Source of the DNA: Roseiarcus sp963836695 | GTDB lineage: Bacteria > Pseudomonadota > Alphaproteobacteria > Rhizobiales > Beijerinckiaceae | Length of the DNA: 64,000 nucleotides | Reading direction: 5' to 3' | Assembly: GCA_963836695.1 (NCBI GenBank) | Contig: CAWIKX010000040.1 | Location: forward strand, 310,001-374,000 | Shown here: positions 18,012 to 25,398 of the stretch, piece after piece | How the letters are laid out: every line of letters starts with the position of its first letter | Numbering within the stretch: position 1 is the stretch's first letter | Translations under genes and position numbers: made by a program | The notes under the pieces: model-generated | What the model was told of the DNA's origin: nothing | Database searches by the model: none | Seen by the model: only the letters and a program-made list of their open reading frames with translations

Positions 18012-18761
18012 ATGGCCAAAGACTATGTCGCCGCCAACCTCCAAGCGCCCCTTCTTGATCATCTGTTTCCCAACATGATCGAGGCGGATAAAAGCGCCTC
18101 GACTTGGCCCTATTTTCGGAAGCAGATCGATCATCCGTTTCGCGTCGACAGACGTAACCCTACGGTCGGCTTCATAAATCGCGATGAAGCTTCCATTCTC
18201 TATACCAATGCAAGCGCCTTCAAAGGGGGGAGCGGAATTGAGATCGGCGCTTGGCGCGGCTGGTCGACCGCCCATCTGATCGCCGCGGGCCTTACGCCCC
18301 TTCACGTCGTCGAACCGCTGCTCGCGGACCCTGAGTGGCGGGGCGAATTCGAGCACGCGATCCGCGGGGCCGGCGGGAGTTCGACGACGATTCTGGTTCC
18401 CGAACCGAGCCCTGCGGCTGTGGTCCGCCTGGGCGAAGCGGGCGCCCGATGGTCGTTCGCGTTCATCGACGGGGACCACGACCGGGACGCCCCCACCCAG
18501 GATGCGCTCGCTTGCGCGCCCTACCTCGAAACGACCGCAATGGTCGTCTTTCATGACCTGGTGTCGCCCCATGTGGCGGCGGGCTTGCGCGCCTTGGGGG
18601 CGAAGGGTTGGAGCGTGATGGCGTACCAGACCGCGCAGATGATGGGCGTCGCATGGCGAGGCGCGATCTCGCCGGCAGCGCACGAGCCTGATCCCGCGCA
18701 GGATTGGGAAGTCCCTGCTCACCTCGAGGGGATTACCATATCCGGCGTCAGCCAGGCCTGA
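18012..18761 (+). CDS. Class I SAM-dependent methyltransferase (Methyltransf_24-like)
   Basis: A 249-residue protein with an N-terminal cap of about 75 residues and a Rossmann core: SGIEIGAWRGWSTAHLIAAG (SAM loop), LHVVEPLLAD (acidic ribose-binding position) and WSFAFIDGDHDRDAPTQDALACAPYL, which matches the IDGDHxxxxxxxD signature of the Methyltransf_24/cephalosporin-hydroxylase-like group, followed by VVFHDLVSPHV. The start at 18012 (MAKDYV) is six codons inside a slightly longer open frame. It interrupts the two halves of the presumed ABC system and has no clear partner. Substrate unknown. Confidence 0.68.
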   Translation: MAKDYVAANLQAPLLDHLFPNMIEADKSASTWPYFRKQIDHPFRVDRRNPTVGFINRDEASILYTNASAFKGGSGIEIGAWRGWSTAHLIAAGLTPLHVVEPLLADPEWRGEFEHAIRGAGGSSTTILVPEPSPAAVVRLGEAGARWSFAFIDGDHDRDAPTQDALACAPYLETTAMVVFHDLVSPHVAAGLRALGAKGWSVMAYQTAQMMGVAWRGAISPAAHEPDPAQDWEVPAHLEGITISGVSQA

Positions 18762-18793
18762 GGAGCTCGTCGCAAGCTGAGAAGGAGAGAACC

Positions 18794-19327
18794 ATGTCTC
18801 AACGCCTGTTCGCCGCGACTCTTGGCGTGGCCTTAACCGCATCTATATCCTTCCCGTTTCCTGCTTCCGCCGACGACGCCAAAGTCGCCCGCGGGCGCTA
18901 TCTCGTGACCATCGCCGGCTGTTCGGATTGCCACACGCCTGGCGCGCTACTGGGCTCGCCCGACATGAAGCGCTACCTCGGTGGGTCCGATGTCGGCTTC
19001 GCCATTCCGGGCGCGGGCGTGTTCGTGGGGGAGAATCTGACGCCCGACAAAGACACCGGCCTCGGCAAGTGGACAGACGATCAGATCATCGCTGCGATCC
19101 GCACCGGCAAAACGCCCGAGGGACGAGAGCTTAGCCCCGTGATGCCTTATCCGGCTCTGTCGCACCTCTCCGACGCCGACGTGCAGGCGATCGTCGCCTT
19201 TCTCAGGAGCCTCCCCTCAGTCACCAACCAGGTGAAGAACTTTGGCCCGAACGAGAAGCCGACGATCAGCGTCTCCGCGGTCCTGCCGCCCGACGTTTTC
19301 AATGCTCTGCCGACGCCCAAGAAGTAG
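18794..19327 (+). CDS. Periplasmic class I cytochrome c
   Basis: A 177-residue monohaem cytochrome c with a signal peptide (cleavage near PASADDAK). The haem-attachment motif is CSDCH (Cys43, Cys46, His47), and the distal Met is probably in SPVMPYPALSHLSD near residue 117, a common arrangement for electron-donor cytochromes fused to or associated with dehydrogenases. The ATG at 18794 follows an excellent AAGGAGAG site. It starts 32 bases after the methyltransferase. A dehydrogenase partner is not adjacent, so its redox partner is unknown. Confidence 0.85.
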   Translation: MSQRLFAATLGVALTASISFPFPASADDAKVARGRYLVTIAGCSDCHTPGALLGSPDMKRYLGGSDVGFAIPGAGVFVGENLTPDKDTGLGKWTDDQIIAAIRTGKTPEGRELSPVMPYPALSHLSDADVQAIVAFLRSLPSVTNQVKNFGPNEKPTISVSAVLPPDVFNALPTPKK

Positions 19328-19360
19328 CGGCGAAACAGGTATGGTGCTCGAGAAGACGCG

Positions 19361-20359
19361 TCACTTCGGACGCAGGTCGAGACCCACACCCTTGTTGACG
19401 AACTGGAGGGTGTAGGCCTTCTTGTAATCGATGCCCGGCTTGACGACCCCCGCCTTCACCATCGTGTTGTAGAAATCGCTCCAGCGTTGGTCAGTCATGG
19501 CGCCAACCCCGAGTTTGAGGGTGTCGCCTAAATCGACGATGCCAAATTCTTTCATTTTTTTGATCGAGAAGGCGATCTCGTCGTCGGTGATTTCCGGGTT
19601 CTCTCTCTTGATCGCCTCATTGGCCTTCGAGTTGTCGCCATAGAGATAGTGGTACCAGCCGATGGTGGAGGCGTCGACGAAGCGCTGCACGATATCAGGA
19701 TGCTTCTCCACGAGCTCGTGGCGGGTTTCGACCAGGGTCGAATAGGTGTCATAGCCGTAATCGGCGAGCAGGAAGACGTTGGGCTTGAAACCGCCCTGCT
19801 TCTCGACCTCGAGCGGCTCCGAGGTCAAATACCCCTGCTGGATCGAATGCGGCTCGGCGATGAACGGGGCCGAATTGAAATTGTAAGGCTTGATGTTCTC
19901 GTCTTTGAAGCCATAGGCGAGCCGCATCCAAGCCCAGAATGTGTTGACCGCCCCGGCGCTGACAAAAGCCGGATTCGCGTTGGGAAGGTCTGTCCATTTG
20001 TCGAGGCCGACGCCTGGATGCGACATGAAGATCTGCGGATTTTTCTGGAAGTGAGCGGCGACGGCGATGGTTGGGATGTTGTTCTGCACGGCCAGGAAAT
20101 CGCCGATCATGTCGCCGCCCATGAAGAACTCGATCTTCCCGGCGATCAGGAGCATGCCACCGTTGGACGTCGGGCCGCCCTGGAGAATGGTGACGTCTAG
20201 CCCGTATTTGGCGTAAGTCCCGTCGACCAGAGCCTGATAATAGCCGCCTGCCTCAGGATCGGCGACCCAATTGGTTCCAAAGGTCACCTTGTCGTTGGCG
20301 AGGGCCGGTCCAGCGAACCCGATCGCCCCGGCCAACGCTGCGATGATCGCTCCGCGCAT
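19361..20359 (-). CDS. ABC transporter substrate-binding protein (NMT1/THI5-like)
   Basis: A 332-residue periplasmic binding protein with a signal peptide ending in PALA. The mature part has the NMT1/SsuA-type fold: VTFGTNWVADPEAGGYYQAL at the start, KYGLDVTILQGGP, then GKIEFFMGGDMIGDF, and PHSIQQGYLTSEPLEVE. Family members bind thiamine precursors, riboflavin, nucleobases or sulfonates. It probably serves the ABC permease and ATPase at 15967-17586. It is divergent from an 8-oxoguanine-deaminase-like gene, which makes a purine ligand likely; that is inference from context. A good ribosome site (GGGAGGG) precedes the ATG. Confidence 0.85.
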   Translation of the reverse strand: MRGAIIAALAGAIGFAGPALANDKVTFGTNWVADPEAGGYYQALVDGTYAKYGLDVTILQGGPTSNGGMLLIAGKIEFFMGGDMIGDFLAVQNNIPTIAVAAHFQKNPQIFMSHPGVGLDKWTDLPNANPAFVSAGAVNTFWAWMRLAYGFKDENIKPYNFNSAPFIAEPHSIQQGYLTSEPLEVEKQGGFKPNVFLLADYGYDTYSTLVETRHELVEKHPDIVQRFVDASTIGWYHYLYGDNSKANEAIKRENPEITDDEIAFSIKKMKEFGIVDLGDTLKLGVGAMTDQRWSDFYNTMVKAGVVKPGIDYKKAYTLQFVNKGVGLDLRPK

Positions 20360-20624
20360 ATGAATCCCTCCCTCAATTCTATCGGCGGTTCGGCGGCTGC
20401 GCCGCCCCCGCTATGGGGTGAGCCTTATCCCGAACACGCTACATGCGTGGTCGTTCCCGCCCCCGGCGGAGCTACCATAAGGGCCGAAATTCCAAGCGTC
20501 GAATACATTTTTCAACATTCCCCCCGAGATCATTAACCAAGCAAGAGACGCGGCAAGAGGCTTTACCTTTCGGTCCGTCTCGCCTATGCGCCCGCCCTTC
20601 ACCGAAGACGGAGCCGACCATCGC
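20360..20624. promoter_or_regulatory. Divergent control region between binding protein and deaminase, with structured leader
   Basis: A 265-base region between two divergent starts. On the minus-strand side a perfect hairpin, GGCGGC-TGC-GCCGCC, lies at 20392-20406, about 33 bases upstream of the binding-protein ATG, and a second possible hairpin (CACGC...GCGTG) lies around 20430-20450. These would sit in the 5' leader of the transporter mRNA. The functional context (purine catabolism, NMT1-type transporter) makes a metabolite-sensing leader plausible, but no known consensus could be confirmed. Confidence 0.35.
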
Positions 20625-21956
20625 ATGCGTTTGTGGATCAAGGACCCGCTCGCCATCCTCGCAGCCGACGCCGAGCGCGGCGTTGTCGTGGAAGGAACTC
20701 AGATCGTGGAATGCGTCCCGCGCGGCCAATCGCCCACGGTTCCTCCCGAGGCGACGTTCAACGCCTCGCGCCATGTCGTCCTGCCGGGGCTCATCAATGC
20801 GCACCACCACTTCTACCAGACCCTGACACGCGCCCACCCGGCGGGGCTCGGCAAGGAGCTCATTCCCTGGCTCGTGACGATGGAGCGCGTCTGGGGCCGC
20901 ATGACCCCCGAGGCCCTGCGCCTCGCGATCCGGATGGCGTTGGTCGAACTCATGCTTTCCGGCTGCACGACCGCGGCCGATCATCACAATCTCTTTCCCC
21001 CCAACCTTAAGAACGCGATCGACATCGAGGTCGAGGAGGCGACGAAGCTCGGTATCCGCATGACGGTCACGCGCGGATCGATGGGCATTTCCGAGAAGGA
21101 CGGCGGCTTGCAGCCCAACTCGATCGTACAGGATTCGGAGACGATCCTCGAGGACAGCGAGCGGGTGCTGCGCGCCTATCACGATCCGAAGCCGGGCGCG
21201 ATGATTCGGGTGGCGCTCGCTCCCTGCTCGCCGCTCGCGGTTCCGAAGCGGGTGGTCGAGGGGTCGGCCGCGCTGGCCGAGCGTTACGATTGCCGGCTGC
21301 ACACCCATCTCTGCCAGTCGCTCGACGAGGACGTCTACGCCGTCGAGACCTTCGGCATGCGCTCGGTCGACCTTCTGGAAGAGGCCGGGTGGCTCGGCCC
21401 CCGTACATGGGTCGCGCACGGGATCCATTTCAACGCGAGCGAGATCGAGCGCCTCGGCAAGGCCGGCGTCAGCGTCTGCCATTGCGCAGCCTCCGACATG
21501 GCCTTCGGCATGGGCGTCTGCCCGGTGAAGGAGCTCGAGGCGGCGAGCGTCGCCATCGGGCTCGGGGTCGACGGCTCGGCCTCCAATGATTCGTCGAACA
21601 TGATGGAGGCCGTGCGCCATTCGCTCATGCTCCAGCGCCTGAGCTACGGACCGTCGGCGGTGACCCCCTACGATGCGCTCCGCTGGGCGACAGAAGGCTC
21701 GGCGCATTGTCTCGGGCGCGACGACATCGGCGCGATTGCGCCGGGCATGCAGGCCGATCTCGCGCTCTTTGCGCTCGACGAGCCGCGCTTCTCGGGCGCC
21801 CAGGACCCGATCGCCGCGCTGGCCGTCTGCGGCGCCCATCGGGCGGACCGGGTGATGATCGCAGGCCAATGGCGGGTCATCGACGGGAGCCCCGAGGGCG
21901 TCGACCTCCCCGCCCTGATCGCCAGGCACAAAGCGGCGGCCCGCGCCTTCGCGTGA
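20625..21956 (+). CDS. Amidohydrolase, probable 8-oxoguanine deaminase
   Basis: A 443-residue metal-dependent hydrolase of the amidohydrolase superfamily (AtzB/TrzN-like cytosine-deaminase group). Metal ligands are visible: the HxH in LINAHHHFYQTLTRAHPAG, His in RLHTHLCQSLDEDV, His in WVAHGIHFN, and the catalytic Asp in GLGVDGSASNDSSNMMEAVR. The HHHFYQTLTR and SASNDSSNM signatures match characterised 8-oxoguanine deaminases, which convert 8-oxoguanine to urate. The ATG at 20625 (MRLWIKD) is 13 codons inside a longer open frame and starts the natural first strand. Together with the divergent NMT1-like transporter it suggests uptake and catabolism of purines. Confidence 0.82.
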   Translation: MRLWIKDPLAILAADAERGVVVEGTQIVECVPRGQSPTVPPEATFNASRHVVLPGLINAHHHFYQTLTRAHPAGLGKELIPWLVTMERVWGRMTPEALRLAIRMALVELMLSGCTTAADHHNLFPPNLKNAIDIEVEEATKLGIRMTVTRGSMGISEKDGGLQPNSIVQDSETILEDSERVLRAYHDPKPGAMIRVALAPCSPLAVPKRVVEGSAALAERYDCRLHTHLCQSLDEDVYAVETFGMRSVDLLEEAGWLGPRTWVAHGIHFNASEIERLGKAGVSVCHCAASDMAFGMGVCPVKELEAASVAIGLGVDGSASNDSSNMMEAVRHSLMLQRLSYGPSAVTPYDALRWATEGSAHCLGRDDIGAIAPGMQADLALFALDEPRFSGAQDPIAALAVCGAHRADRVMIAGQWRVIDGSPEGVDLPALIARHKAAARAFA

Positions 21957-21992
21957 CGAAGTCGCTCAAGCGCCGTCCCGCCCGCGACGAAA

Positions 21993-22130
21993 GTGCATTG
22001 CACATCCAGCGGCGGCGGGAAGATGACGGTCAGGTTCTGCCCGCAGTACCCGCCAGAGGGCGAGCTCGCCTCGCCCTTCAACACCGGCCGCGAGCCTGAC
22101 CGGCCGCAGATTCTCCCGCTTTGCGCTTAG
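21993..22130 (+). pseudogene. Decayed fragment of an MliC-family lysozyme inhibitor
   Basis: A 45-codon stretch that aligns with residues ~33-71 of the intact MliC-like protein at 23382-23702. Shared positions are CTSSGGGK versus CSGGTK, the F-P-P-GE spacing, and FNTGREPDRPQILP versus FDKGRELNLPQVMS. It has no signal peptide and no proper start, and stops early at 22128. It therefore looks like the remains of a duplicated copy, 1.3 kb from its intact relative and immediately downstream of the deaminase. Identified by eye; a protein alignment would settle it. Confidence 0.5.
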
Positions 22131-22136
22131 CTACGC

Positions 22137-23090
22137 CTAAGCCACTGTCACCGTGAATGGCGCGGAATCGCCTCCAGTGGCGGCTGGATTTTGCACGATT
22201 AACTTCAATTCGCCTTTGTCTTTCAGATCCTCAGCCGCAAGGGTGACTGTAACGCTTGTGGCGCTTCCCCATTCCGCGCCGCGACTTTTCCCATTGACTG
22301 TCGCCGTGCACGCCTTGTCGAAATTGCGTCCCATCACCACGAGATGGGGATCGCTGTCGACATTGAGGGCCGTTGGTTCGGTGCTCACGATCACAGGCTT
22401 CGCCGGGGTCAGAGGGTCGGCGCGATGAACGGGTTTGGCCGTCTGGAACAGGGTGGTGAAGACCTCGCTCAATTTATCAGTCGCTTGCTTGGAGAACATT
22501 CCGGCCATCGCCGCGATCGCTGCGAGCCCATAGGGACTGATCAGCGTGGCGGGGGTCTGACCGGTGCTCTCCGGCAGAGAGGGCACAATCAAGCCGCCCC
22601 GCAAGACGAGATAGAACAGGAGCGCGAGCGCAATTCCGACCGGCGTCCTCAGGACGAAAAACCAGATCCAGCTTTGCCTCAGGTTTCGGTTGCCAACATA
22701 GTCGGCGAACGACGTCAGGACGTGAACGAGACTGCCAAGCGCCCCCGCGGCGACAACGGTGATGAAAAGCCGGGAATCGGCTGTAGCGCCAACTTTGATC
22801 ACGCCGAACAGCCAGGCGTCATAAAACTGGCTCGGCTGCCAGGGGACAACGACGGGCCAGGTCGCGACGAGAATATAAAAGGTCAACAGGGAGAGGACGA
22901 TAAAGTAGAGGCCGAGCCAGTTCCGTTGCCGCGGTCTGACTAGAGATCCCGAGGAGGGAGGGAGCCCTCCGCCACTGCCGCCCGCATCGCCGGCTTGTCC
23001 GGCTTCTGCCGGTCCTGCCCCATCGCCCGCTGCTTTTTGCCCGGCCGCGTCGTCGTCGGACTGGCCCGCCTGATTTGCTTCTTGATCCAC
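22137..23090 (-). CDS. Membrane protein with C-terminal IPT/TIG-like domain
   Basis: A 317-residue protein. The first ~48 residues are a low-complexity Gly/Ala/Asp/Gln-rich stretch, likely disordered. Hydrophobic helices follow: WLGLYFIVLSLLTFYILVATW, LFITVVAAGALGSLVHVLTSF, FFVLRTPVGIALALLFYLVL and YGLAAIAAMAGMFS. The last ~90 residues (KPVIVSTEPTALNV... HLVVMGRNFDKACTATVNG... PFTVTVA) resemble an immunoglobulin-like IPT/TIG domain, which here would face the cytoplasm or periplasm depending on the helix count. No enzymatic motif was seen. Convergent with the deaminase region. Confidence 0.6.
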   Translation of the reverse strand: MDQEANQAGQSDDDAAGQKAAGDGAGPAEAGQAGDAGGSGGGLPPSSGSLVRPRQRNWLGLYFIVLSLLTFYILVATWPVVVPWQPSQFYDAWLFGVIKVGATADSRLFITVVAAGALGSLVHVLTSFADYVGNRNLRQSWIWFFVLRTPVGIALALLFYLVLRGGLIVPSLPESTGQTPATLISPYGLAAIAAMAGMFSKQATDKLSEVFTTLFQTAKPVHRADPLTPAKPVIVSTEPTALNVDSDPHLVVMGRNFDKACTATVNGKSRGAEWGSATSVTVTLAAEDLKDKGELKLIVQNPAATGGDSAPFTVTVA

Positions 23091-23381
23091 TTCCCCCTCC
23101 CCTCTCGCCGATCACGATCTTATGCTTATTGGTCGCCGCGGCTCCGCAAGCAATGGCTGCGATTTTGAGGCGTTTCTCAATTCGTAATTCTACCCACGAC
23201 GCCGCGCTAGATGTTTTCGTCGCTCATCGAGCCCCAAACGCCAGCCGTCGTCCGGCGCGAAATGTCGGCGAATGCTCCTTGCCTTCTCCATGCTTCATTG
23301 TCCGCGGCTGCGGCGCTGTGATAGGCGTCACACGGCGACCGGCCGATCTCTGGCCCGATCGAAGCGCCTAGGCCTCCCGCT

Positions 23382-23702
23382 ATGATCCTCGCCAACAGAT
23401 TTGCGATACGAGTAGGCTTTGCTTGGGCAATCGCAATCCCGGCGACAGGCGCCTCTGCGGATGCGACCGAGGCGCGTTACATATGTAGCGGCGGGACGAA
23501 GTTAAGCGCCAAGTTTTCCCCGCCCAGCTCCGCGAAGGGCGAGGTCGCGCTCACGTTCGACAAGGGCCGCGAGCTTAACCTGCCGCAGGTCATGTCTGCT
23601 GATGGAGGGCGCTACGCCAACGCCGGCATCGAGTTTTGGATCAAGGGGCGAAGCGCGACGCTGACGATGAACGGCGTCAAGGAAACGTGTTCGACGCGGT
23701 GA
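23382..23702 (+). CDS. MliC/PliC-family lysozyme inhibitor
   Basis: A 106-residue secreted protein: a signal peptide ending near GASA, then a small beta-barrel with the MliC pattern YICSGGTKLSAKF, GEVALTFDKGRELNLPQ, FWIKGRSATLTMNG and a final Cys (KETCSTR) that can pair with the first. Members of this family inhibit C-type lysozymes in the periplasm or outer membrane. There is no lipobox, so it is a soluble periplasmic form. It is followed by a strong intrinsic terminator at 23847-23882. A degenerate copy lies at 21993-22130. Confidence 0.72.
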   Translation: MILANRFAIRVGFAWAIAIPATGASADATEARYICSGGTKLSAKFSPPSSAKGEVALTFDKGRELNLPQVMSADGGRYANAGIEFWIKGRSATLTMNGVKETCSTR

Positions 23703-23846
23703 TCGCACGCTGCGCAGGCCTGCGCCGCCGCAGCAGGCTCGCGTCGCGCCTGAAATGCCTCGGTATTTATGTCGAATTGTTATCTGACCCGTATCAATCA
23801 AGAGTGTTTCCCGAGCGCGCGACCGCAACCACACGATAGCGCGCCT

Positions 23847-23882
23847 AGCCCCGCGCGGCGCCCCTCTGCGCGGGGCTTTTTT
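23847..23882 (+). terminator. Intrinsic terminator downstream of the MliC-like gene
   Basis: A perfect 9-base GC stem (AGCCCCGCG / CGCGGGGCT) closes on an 18-base spacer-loop and is followed directly by a run of six T. It lies 145 bases past the MliC-like stop. The rest of the interval up to 24105 holds no supported gene. Confidence 0.8.
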
Positions 23883-24105
23883 CGCGACAACCCTAGACGT
23901 CAGCCTCGTCGCCGGCTCGCTCGAGCCCCCTCGGGGCGCTGCTGCGCGTGGTGGAAAATAATTGGGCTGTGAAGCCGTTTTTATTCTTGCTTTGTTCTTC
24001 TTTCTCCCCTACTGTCCTTCGGCCGGACACGAACGCCTCGGGCAAGCTCGCGGGAGCGATTGTGCAGGACGAACTCATCGGCTGAAAGCGTTGGGGAAAC
24101 AAAAC

Positions 24106-24252
24106 ATGAACTCCGCTGGCCAAATCGCTGTGACCGCCGCCGCTCTCATCGGCTTCGGACGCCTGTTCCTGGCGGACGACGGCGCCAGCCACCGCCTGAG
24201 CGGGTTCCTCATTCTCGCTAGCGTTCTCGGCAAGGTCGCGCTGTCGATCTGA
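24106..24252 (+). CDS. Small hydrophobic protein (48 residues)
   Basis: A short protein with two likely membrane-associated segments, GQIAVTAAALIGFGRLFLA and RLSGFLILASVLGKVALSI, around a short polar turn (DDGASHR). The ATG at 24106 is preceded by a GGGG-containing ribosome site. No family was recognised. It stands alone between the terminator of the MliC-like gene and the convergent PRC-barrel gene. Composition and start support a real gene, but the length makes this only moderately sure. Confidence 0.45.
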   Translation: MNSAGQIAVTAAALIGFGRLFLADDGASHRLSGFLILASVLGKVALSI

Positions 24253-24426
24253 CCGAAGCCCGCGGGCGCAGTTCAAGCGGCAGGTGCGCCGCCTTCAATG
24301 CCTTCCGGCATATTCGCTGAGGATGTTGCTTATTCTCTCCCCCGCGACTTCGAGCGCGGCGCTGGCAGGAAGGCTTAGCTGCGGCGCACCGCGAGGTTGG
24401 GAGTGTCAGCAACTATGTCGGGAAAA

Positions 24427-25224
24427 TTACGGCCCGCTGTAGCCCGGCCAGCCGAAATGGCGATGCAGATCATCCTCGCTGACTTCTTCGGTCATCCCTA
24501 ACGGGTCCCAGGCGGGAGCCGACCTTACCTGATCGCGGGTGACGTTCATGTTGACGTGTTCGGCAAACCAGTCGATGTCCTTCACCGCATAAGGCGAAAG
24601 TTGCACGATCTTGCCGGGCCACCAGTTCCGCGTCGCGATCACGAGATAGCGGATCTCCCAATTGGCGTCGTCGGCGAGCAGATTCTCGACATGCCCGATG
24701 TCGCCGTCCTCAGCGTGAACGTAATAGCCCTTGAACTCGGCGGCGCTATGTAGGTGATCGTCGCCGTCGAGCGGCGGCGTTTCAGCCTCCGCCGCGCGCC
24801 GCGCCGCGTCGCGGACGATCTCGGATTCCGCATTCGGCAAAATGGCGCCGCCAAAATGCGACGCGCCCCAATAGGGATCCCAGCCGTAATAATCGTAGAG
24901 GAGCCCCTGCATGTCCCACGTCAGGGGTTCGCTGACCTTTGCGTGAGGACCCGTTTCGATCTGCCCCCTCGTTAAGTTGACGGTGAGCGAGAGCGTCTCC
25001 CCTGAGCTCATCATTGGGAGCGTCGGCTTTGGCGGCAGCGTGAGCGGCGCAATCGCTGAGGGATGGAGGAACACTCGGCGGCCGGGCAGCCACCGCCCGG
25101 CGTCGACGGTCATCCAACGGATCTTCCAAGTCTGATCGTCGAACAGGAAGTCCTTGACCGCGCCGACCTCGCCGTCGGTCGCGTGAACTGCGCAATCCAT
25201 GAGCCCACTCACGGCGAACAGCAT
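24427..25224 (-). CDS. Protein with two PRC-barrel domains
   Basis: A 265-residue cytoplasmic protein containing two PRC-barrel repeats, one at about residues 5-60 (MDCAVHATDGEVGAVKDFLFDDQTW) and one at about 165-225 (GYYVHAEDGDIGHVENLLADDANWEIRYLVI... WWPGKIVQLSP). The repeats share the D-G-(D/E)-(V/I)-G pattern and the W-I-R-(W/Y) strand that define the family, originally known from photosynthetic reaction-centre H and RimM. The linker contains a Tyr/Trp-rich piece (YDYYGWDPYWGA). Such proteins are common in soil alphaproteobacteria and tend to be stress-related. Divergent from the Na/Pi cotransporter. Confidence 0.8.
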   Translation of the reverse strand: MLFAVSGLMDCAVHATDGEVGAVKDFLFDDQTWKIRWMTVDAGRWLPGRRVFLHPSAIAPLTLPPKPTLPMMSSGETLSLTVNLTRGQIETGPHAKVSEPLTWDMQGLLYDYYGWDPYWGASHFGGAILPNAESEIVRDAARRAAEAETPPLDGDDHLHSAAEFKGYYVHAEDGDIGHVENLLADDANWEIRYLVIATRNWWPGKIVQLSPYAVKDIDWFAEHVNMNVTRDQVRSAPAWDPLGMTEEVSEDDLHRHFGWPGYSGP

Positions 25225-25398
25225 GGCCCCTCGCTCCTAGTCAATCGGGTTAGTCCGCGTCGTGCCCCCGGCCGGCTAGTCTGCGCTGTCGGAAGTCAGG
25301 CGACAAGCGGAATCGGCCGGTCTCGGTCGACAAGCGCGCCCCTCGGCGCTAGGGGTGAATGTTGCCGCTGTGCACTGCAACGCGGTCCGGGAGGAAGA

